A stretch of DNA of 47,251 nt. It comes from an uncultured Solobacterium sp. (lineage in GTDB: Bacteria > Bacillota_I > Bacilli_A > Erysipelotrichales > Erysipelotrichaceae). The DNA lies in NCBI GenBank assembly GCA_946415785.1, contig CAMKTV010000007.1, positions 1-47,251 on the forward strand, read 5' to 3'. Made by a program: the position numbers and the translations under genes. Position 1 is the first letter of the stretch. Every line of letters begins with the position of its first letter. This document shows positions 42,850 through 47,251 of this stretch, piece by piece. Under the pieces are notes generated by a model. It searched no databases and was not told where the DNA came from. It was given only the letters and a program-made list of their open reading frames with translations.

Positions 42850-44295
42850 ATGTATGAAAATAGTATCGTTCAACAGAAACTTATTGTCCAACCAGTATTT
42901 ATCAGTTTAGTCCATATAAATGCTTTCATGGGTCCCTGCCGTTATGGTATCGGAGAAGAGTTGACCTATGACTATGAGAAAAGACAAGCACAGAAGACTT
43001 TCAGTGTCTTTAAGAACGATTGCGATACGTATTTAGATAGAAAATATGTCGAAGTCTTGGAACCGAAGTTCCTAGAGTGGCATGAAGATTTCGCTGTCTC
43101 TGAAGAAGTCTTACAGGAAGTATTAAAAGATAATTACCGTGCTGATGTTTATCTAATTTCTGGCACTCGTTTATTGGCTTATGTTTCTACTGTATTAGCG
43201 AAGAAAACAAAAAAGCCGCTCTTGTTCGTACCATTATCCAATGCTTTATATTCCCGTACTGGAGGATATGATGCTTCAGCCCACTTAACCGCTTTACATC
43301 AGGGCTATGAGACATTTAATGCGTTAGACTATGACGACCTCAATCGTTACTTCCGTATCTTACGCACAAGAAAAGCCATTGCGAAAATGAAGATTCTATA
43401 TGGTTTACGAAATAATGTCTTATCCTTTGGCTGTGTTTCTTCCTTTATCAACTTACAGGACGTCACAGATCGTTTTGGCACAGAAATCGTCAACTATAGT
43501 GCCAGAGAAATTTTAACAGTCATGGATGAACTGACAGATGAAGAGAACGCTGAAGCACAGGCTGTAGCGGACGAATTAATCAAAGAAGCCAACGGCGTTC
43601 ATTTGCCAGCAGAGACAATCATCAATGATGTCAAATACTGGCGCGCTGTGCGTAAAGTCATGAAAGCTTATGACTGCAATGCCTTTACACAACCTTGTTT
43701 TGAGATGTGTGCAACGATGGAACTAAACAGAAGACATTTGACATTCTGTTTAACACACTGTCTAAATAAAGATGACGGAATCCCATCGGCTTGTGCCTCG
43801 GATATCAACTCCATCATCTGTTACGCTATCATTATGAGTATTGCCCGTAAAGCGCCATATATGGGTAATACGATGGTACGTCTGCAAGATAAGACCCATC
43901 GCTCTTGCCGTATCTTACATGATATGTGTTCCAAGAAGATGAAAGGCTTCGATGAACCGAATCTTCCTATCGATTATGTTGCTTTTACTAAAGGTAATTG
44001 GGGCACCACAATGCGTTATGACTGGTCTTTAGACTGTGGAGAAGATATCACTTTGATTAATATATCTGCTGACATGAAGAAACTTCTTATCATCAAAGCG
44101 AAGATAACTGGATGTGATGATTTCCTTACCCAGGAATGCAAAGAAGCTTTAGTTTTTGAAGTATCCGATAATCGTGATCTTCATAAGAAGATTGTGGATT
44201 ATGGACATCATTGTTGTGTCGTTTATGGAGATTATACTCAAGACTTTAAAGCCTTTGCAAAACTCATGGGCATGAATGTCGACTACGTCGAATAA
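42850..44295 (+). CDS. L-fucose/L-arabinose-isomerase-like protein
   Basis: 481 residues. Two N-terminal Rossmann-like parts (VISGTRLLAY-type at about 100) and a C-terminal FucI/AraA-type domain: NAFTQPCFEMCATMELNRRH, GIPSACASDINSI, KAPYMGN, and terminal HHCCVVYGDYTQDFKAFAKLMG, which holds the family's metal-binding His region. Members interconvert aldoses and ketoses with Mn2+. FucI-type enzymes usually act on free sugar, whereas PTS delivers sugar phosphate, so the substrate here is unclear. Good AAAAGGAG site before ATG; 114-bp gap from the previous gene. Confidence 0.8.
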   Translation: MYENSIVQQKLIVQPVFISLVHINAFMGPCRYGIGEELTYDYEKRQAQKTFSVFKNDCDTYLDRKYVEVLEPKFLEWHEDFAVSEEVLQEVLKDNYRADVYLISGTRLLAYVSTVLAKKTKKPLLFVPLSNALYSRTGGYDASAHLTALHQGYETFNALDYDDLNRYFRILRTRKAIAKMKILYGLRNNVLSFGCVSSFINLQDVTDRFGTEIVNYSAREILTVMDELTDEENAEAQAVADELIKEANGVHLPAETIINDVKYWRAVRKVMKAYDCNAFTQPCFEMCATMELNRRHLTFCLTHCLNKDDGIPSACASDINSIICYAIIMSIARKAPYMGNTMVRLQDKTHRSCRILHDMCSKKMKGFDEPNLPIDYVAFTKGNWGTTMRYDWSLDCGEDITLINISADMKKLLIIKAKITGCDDFLTQECKEALVFEVSDNRDLHKKIVDYGHHCCVVYGDYTQDFKAFAKLMGMNVDYVE

Positions 44296-44317
44296 TATAC
44301 TCATTTACCCCCTGATT

Positions 44318-44346
44318 AAAGATGTATGTAATCATACATCTTTTTT
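44318..44346 (+). terminator. Terminator of the PTS/isomerase operon
   Basis: AAAGATGTATG-TAAT-CATACATCTTT, an 11-bp perfect stem followed by more T residues. Confidence 0.9.
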
Positions 44347-44461
44347 CATGCCAAGGATGCATGAAGAAAAGTGACAGCAGATAAAGTTATTAATAGCATG
44401 TCATATTATAAAGCAAAAGCATATGATTGAGACTTGAATCTTGCTGAATAATTTGTATTAT

Positions 44462-44486
44462 AATAGGCTCAATTTAAGCCTATTTT
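44462..44486 (+). terminator. Possible terminator
   Basis: AATAGGCT-CAATTTA-AGCCTATT (8-bp stem) then TT. No gene ends nearby, so it may belong to a deleted gene. Confidence 0.35.
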
Positions 44487-44696
44487 GACTTATGAAGTAA
44501 TATTTCAACTGCGTTAAAAATTTTATAATAATTTTAATGTATTATGAAATAAATGTTTTAAGAATCATTCTCATAGTATAAAATGACATTCTATGCATTT
44601 AATAGTAATTGAAATAGTAATCTTCTTGTTTAGATTTAATATAAATTATTATAATATAATTACTTCGGATAATTATAGCAATCTAAAAAAACCGAA

Positions 44697-44790
44697 ATGG
44701 AGATATTACGAAAGAAATTAAACGAGACAAATATTTAAACACGTTAGTAAACTTGCTTGAAAATATGAATTGTATAAATTTATGTGTAAG
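44697..44790 (+). pseudogene. Remnant of an AAA_14/DUF4143 ATPase N-terminus
   Basis: Frame 44711-44767 reads KEIKRDKYLNTLVNLLENM, closely like the start of the intact ATPase at 36829 (MIKRDEYLQKLIDSL). It then runs into unrelated sequence without a Walker A motif, and a terminator follows at 44853. TATAAT-rich DNA lies upstream. Probably a decayed second copy. Confidence 0.5.
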
Positions 44791-44852
44791 AAAAATTATA
44801 CTTTCTTGCTAAAAGCCAAAAATAGGATTATTTAAATATTCATGGGGTTTTT

Positions 44853-44880
44853 AGAACTACAGTAATGTAGTTCTTTTATT
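44853..44880 (+). terminator. Terminator in the accessory stretch
   Basis: AGAACTACA-GTAA-TGTAGTTCT, a perfect 9-bp stem with a GNRA tetraloop, then TTTATTT. Confidence 0.85.
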
Positions 44881-44907
44881 TATAGTTGTATTAGGAGGTT
44901 TTTTGTT

Positions 44908-45078
44908 ATGGAAACAGAAGTTATTCCTAATACAGGCTTATATGAAAAAGCTGATTGATTAATGAAGAAAACGATATCAACTAATAACAAAACAAAAAAC
45001 TCTTGGGAGGTGATTGATGGCTTTGCCATTAGGGGGAGAGCGCATATAAAAACTATTAAACAAAATTCAGAAATTTAA
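44908..45078 (+). pseudogene. Small ORF broken by an in-frame TGA
   Basis: AGGAGG lies 9 nt before ATG 44908. Translation reads METEVIPNTGLYEKAD, then TGA at 44956-44958, and continues in the same frame LMKKTISTNNKTKNSWEVID...IKTIKQNSEI to TAA 45076-45078. The intact frame after the stop suggests a recently inactivated 56-residue gene. Family not recognised; the context is mobile. Confidence 0.45.
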
Positions 45079-45102
45079 TAATGTTTAATAGTGATGTGGT
45101 TG

Positions 45103-45942
45103 TTATTTAGATATTAGTGGAAGAACTGAGTTTTTAATATATTTAATTGTATCTTCTAAAGAAACATCAACTTCAGTTTTCTTTTTCTTAACAAATGAAT
45201 TCCATCTAGTGATATGAACTGGACTTTTATAGAAATCGGGAGAGAAAGCATCAAAATTTATTGACAAGTCAGCATTTCTATTCTTAAACGTTTCAGTAAT
45301 AGCGTCACGCAATGATTCTTTATTAATAGAATAATTATTACCTAAAATATAAATATCATAGAAATCTTTATACCTACTATTATCAAATCCATTAGATACA
45401 ATTGCTTCTAGTTTTTCAGCAATAGCGGTTTCTACTGAATAAGCTTGAATCTTAGGTGCTTCATTATCAAGAATAGTAGGGAACTCAATTTCAATAGAAT
45501 CAGGATATATTACATCACCATAACCAATATCAATGGAAATAGGTATTTGTGTTTTATCTAGATATGTAAAGATTTTAACATTTAGTCCATGATAATCTTT
45601 AAATTCTGTAATATTAGTAACTGATAAAGAGTTTAGATCAAATTCTAATCCATCATCTACTTTTTGAGAAAATATATCTTCAAATACTTCTTTCATCTCG
45701 ACATCACTATTCGATATTCTTCTAGCTAATAAATCAATATCAGCAGTGGCTCTTAGGTAGTTTTTATCAAATAGGGCGTATAAAAATATTCCGCCTTTTA
45801 AAACAAAATGATTGGCATATTTTGATATTGAAATACGATAAATTGTTCTTTCGAGGCCATAATATGTCTGCATTTGTTGGACTGTTTTGTTTGAAGCGGT
45901 AGCTTCATTTCTTAATCTATCTTTTATTGATTGAACATTCAT
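45103..45942 (-). CDS. AbiEii-type nucleotidyltransferase toxin
   Basis: 279 residues of the AbiEii/AbiGii family. Nucleotidyltransferase core: HFVLKGGIFLYALF, then ATADIDLLARR with metal-binding D68 and D70; later AIAEKLEAIVSNG and SRYKDFYDIYIL match the family's Lys and Arg/Asp motifs. Related toxins block growth by modifying tRNA or other nucleotide-bearing targets, and AbiE gives phage abortive infection. Overlaps the antitoxin gene by 4 bp, so both are made from one mRNA. Confidence 0.92.
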   Translation of the reverse strand: MNVQSIKDRLRNEATASNKTVQQMQTYYGLERTIYRISISKYANHFVLKGGIFLYALFDKNYLRATADIDLLARRISNSDVEMKEVFEDIFSQKVDDGLEFDLNSLSVTNITEFKDYHGLNVKIFTYLDKTQIPISIDIGYGDVIYPDSIEIEFPTILDNEAPKIQAYSVETAIAEKLEAIVSNGFDNSRYKDFYDIYILGNNYSINKESLRDAITETFKNRNADLSINFDAFSPDFYKSPVHITRWNSFVKKKKTEVDVSLEDTIKYIKNSVLPLISK

Positions 45943-46517
45943 AGCAGCGCCTCCAGATAAGTTCTTAGAATTTTCTCACATCTAAGTTCTTTTGCATACC
46001 TATGAAGTTTATTAAAATCTCTATCTTTTCTATTTAGATAATTCTTAAGAACTTTTATTGTATCTTCAATAGATACTTTGTTTCTAAAAGACAGCATATC
46101 AATAACTATTTTTTCTTTGTCAAAGATTTTATATGAATTACCATTTTCACTTACTTCAATTACACCAATCGTCATCCTTTTGTCACTATAATAACGAAGT
46201 TCAATTGATGGATTCTTTGGAAGAGTAGAGACTTTCTTGTCTCTATCAATCGCAACATTGATATATGGTGGTACATAGTTTGATAGTCCATAATGATAAG
46301 CTGCAGAATATTCACATATTACACCATCTGGTATATATGCATTGGCAATACAAAAGTCATTATAATCACCTTTATAATTTACGTTCTCATATGTACTACG
46401 ATTGATCTTATTCAATTTTCCTTCTTCTACTAGTTTATTTATCTTGTAGTAAGAAAGACCTTTTTCTTTAAGATCATCAAGTGTTATAAATTGTGAATTA
46501 AACTCTATGTTTTCCAT
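45939..46517 (-). CDS. AbiEi-type antitoxin
   Basis: 192 residues. N-terminal winged-helix (about 10-60, FITLDDLKEKGLSYYKINKLVEEG) typical of the AbiEi DNA-binding domain, then a middle domain with EYSAAYHYGLS and a C-terminal helical part. Family knowledge: represses its own operon and counters AbiEii (type IV system). TATAAT lies 8 nt before ATG with a TTGAAT -35 17 nt further upstream. Confidence 0.9.
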   Translation of the reverse strand: MENIEFNSQFITLDDLKEKGLSYYKINKLVEEGKLNKINRSTYENVNYKGDYNDFCIANAYIPDGVICEYSAAYHYGLSNYVPPYINVAIDRDKKVSTLPKNPSIELRYYSDKRMTIGVIEVSENGNSYKIFDKEKIVIDMLSFRNKVSIEDTIKVLKNYLNRKDRDFNKLHRYAKELRCEKILRTYLEALL

Positions 46518-46525
46518 ACAAGAGT

Positions 46526-46554
46526 ATTATAATGACTTTTTTGTTATAATTCAA
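46526..46554 (-). promoter_or_regulatory. Promoter of the abiE operon
   Basis: Minus strand: TTGAAT (46554-46549), 17 nt, TATAAT (46531-46526), 8 nt, ATG. Near-leaderless. A CCGCA/TGCGG inverted repeat at 46562-46582, just upstream, is a candidate AbiEi site. Confidence 0.6.
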
Positions 46555-46582
46555 TAAAACACCGCAAATAATATAAATGCGG

Positions 46583-46816
46583 AAAACAAATGAAATACTA
46601 TTACATATAATATTACAAAAAGTTTACATTTAGCTTGTGTGATAATTTGAGAAAGTTGATTTTTAGTTGAAAAGCACACAAGGGGCTTCAATGCCAATTG
46701 TTTTTAACAAAAATTACGATAAATAAAGGATTTTTGTAAAAACCTTACATTTAAACTTAAATACTACAAATAGTAATCTTGTATAAAACGAATTAAAAAA
46801 GTTGAAATAAGTTATA
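46583..46816. other. AT-rich gene-free stretch
   Basis: Very AT-rich sequence between the abiE promoter and the IS end, with no ORF or repeat I can support. Confidence 0.6.
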
Positions 46817-46854
46817 AAACTCGAGTGCTTTTAGGTAAAAATCTCGAGTTTTTA
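46817..46854. terminator. Bidirectional terminator near the IS end
   Basis: AAACTCGAG and CTCGAGTTT form a 9-bp stem (17-nt loop) with T runs on both strands. It insulates the abiE region from the transposase. Confidence 0.65.
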
Positions 46855-46960
46855 TGTATTTAATCTTAATATAAAACATACTAAAAACATTTTTCATATT
46901 TGAAGATTTAATGGTTATTTAGACATTCACCTTGTATGCAGGTATGAGTCGTCCCTTTCT

Positions 46961-47251
46961 TTATCTATTCCAAGGTTTTAAAGTAACTTTTGATGGCTTT
47001 ACTTCCATAATGCCTAGTAATGACAATATAATTGAATTGTATTCCTTTTTAAATAGCTCGTAAGGAGTATGGTTTCCAAGAGAAGCTCTTGGATAAGAAT
47101 TGATATGCGAGAAGATCTCGTCTATTTCTTCCTGCACTAATGGGTAAAGTGAGGTTGATTTAGGATATATTCTCCTAAATAGGCCATGATTCTTCTCACA
47201 TTCTGCTTTCTGACAAAAACGATAAGGATCACAATAAAACACATTACATAT
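46961..47251 (-). CDS. IS30-type transposase, C-terminal part (runs off the window)
   Basis: The frame continues to the window edge (…ICNVFYCDPY), so the 5' part lies outside. The visible 96 residues match the end of IS30-family DDE transposases: FYCDPYRFCQKAECEKNHGLF contains the catalytic Glu, followed by HINSYPRASLGNHTPYELF. The insertion sequence's terminal repeat should be between about 46900 and 46960, but I cannot place it without the other end. Confidence 0.88.
   Translation of the reverse strand: MCNVFYCDPYRFCQKAECEKNHGLFRRIYPKSTSLYPLVQEEIDEIFSHINSYPRASLGNHTPYELFKKEYNSIILSLLGIMEVKPSKVTLKPWNR

Noticed and set aside
44956-44958. TGA as a sense (Trp) codon
   Set aside because: TGA is the normal stop in other genes here (for example 30570-30572) and TGG is used freely for Trp, so a disrupted gene is the simpler reading.
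1-47251. CRISPR array
   Set aside because: No regularly spaced identical repeats and no cas genes were seen.

Overview
The window looks like chromosome from a low-GC, Gram-positive member of the Bacillota. Erysipelotrichia-like is my best guess, held with moderate confidence. The DNA is AT-rich, all 16 tRNA genes encode CCA, TGA is used as a normal stop, and cell-wall genes are present (GH25 lysozyme, peptidoglycan-type deacetylase, LCP ligase, LTA-synthase-like sulfatase). Many promoters place TATAAT only 6-11 nt before the start codon, which suggests leaderless mRNAs.

Layout. 1-2095: a membrane-anchored GH25 hydrolase and a small XRE regulator with an attenuator-like leader. 2096-3379: a tight array of 16 tRNA genes, several with atypical anticodon loops, one Leu tRNA without a long variable arm, and a rare tRNA-Ile(TAT). 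3458-26689: a large surface-polysaccharide locus with a GT4 transferase, acyltransferase-3, DUF6056 protein, six GT2/GT4-type transferases in all, a Wzx-like flippase, polytopic polymerase/GT-C candidates, UDP-galactopyranose mutase, an LtaS-like enzyme, an AlgI-like MBOAT with an AlgX/DHHW partner, and a large LCP protein that probably attaches the polymer to the wall. 26759-36272: housekeeping and lipid/potassium genes (DUF2130, VOC, YhhN, DAG kinase, GtrA, Dtd, DUF951, HAD, KtrB/KtrA, SecG, SmpB, deacetylase) ending with tmRNA.

36273-38230: a small accessory segment at the 3' end of ssrA, with a candidate structured RNA and an AAA/DUF4143 ATPase. 38229-44346: a compositionally richer sugar-use locus: SorC regulator and cysteine-desulfurase-like PLP enzyme on the minus strand, diverging from a UlaA-type PTS IIC, IIB, a small membrane protein and an L-fucose-isomerase-like protein. 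44347-47251: accessory debris (ATPase remnant, broken small ORF), an AbiEi/AbiEii toxin-antitoxin pair and the 3' part of an IS30-type transposase.

The most unusual items are the tRNA array with C at position 33 in five tRNAs, the recurring leaderless promoter geometry, the PTS/isomerase/desulfurase locus of unknown substrate, and the unassigned structured RNA candidate after ssrA. All calls are from reading the sequence only; no database search was possible.
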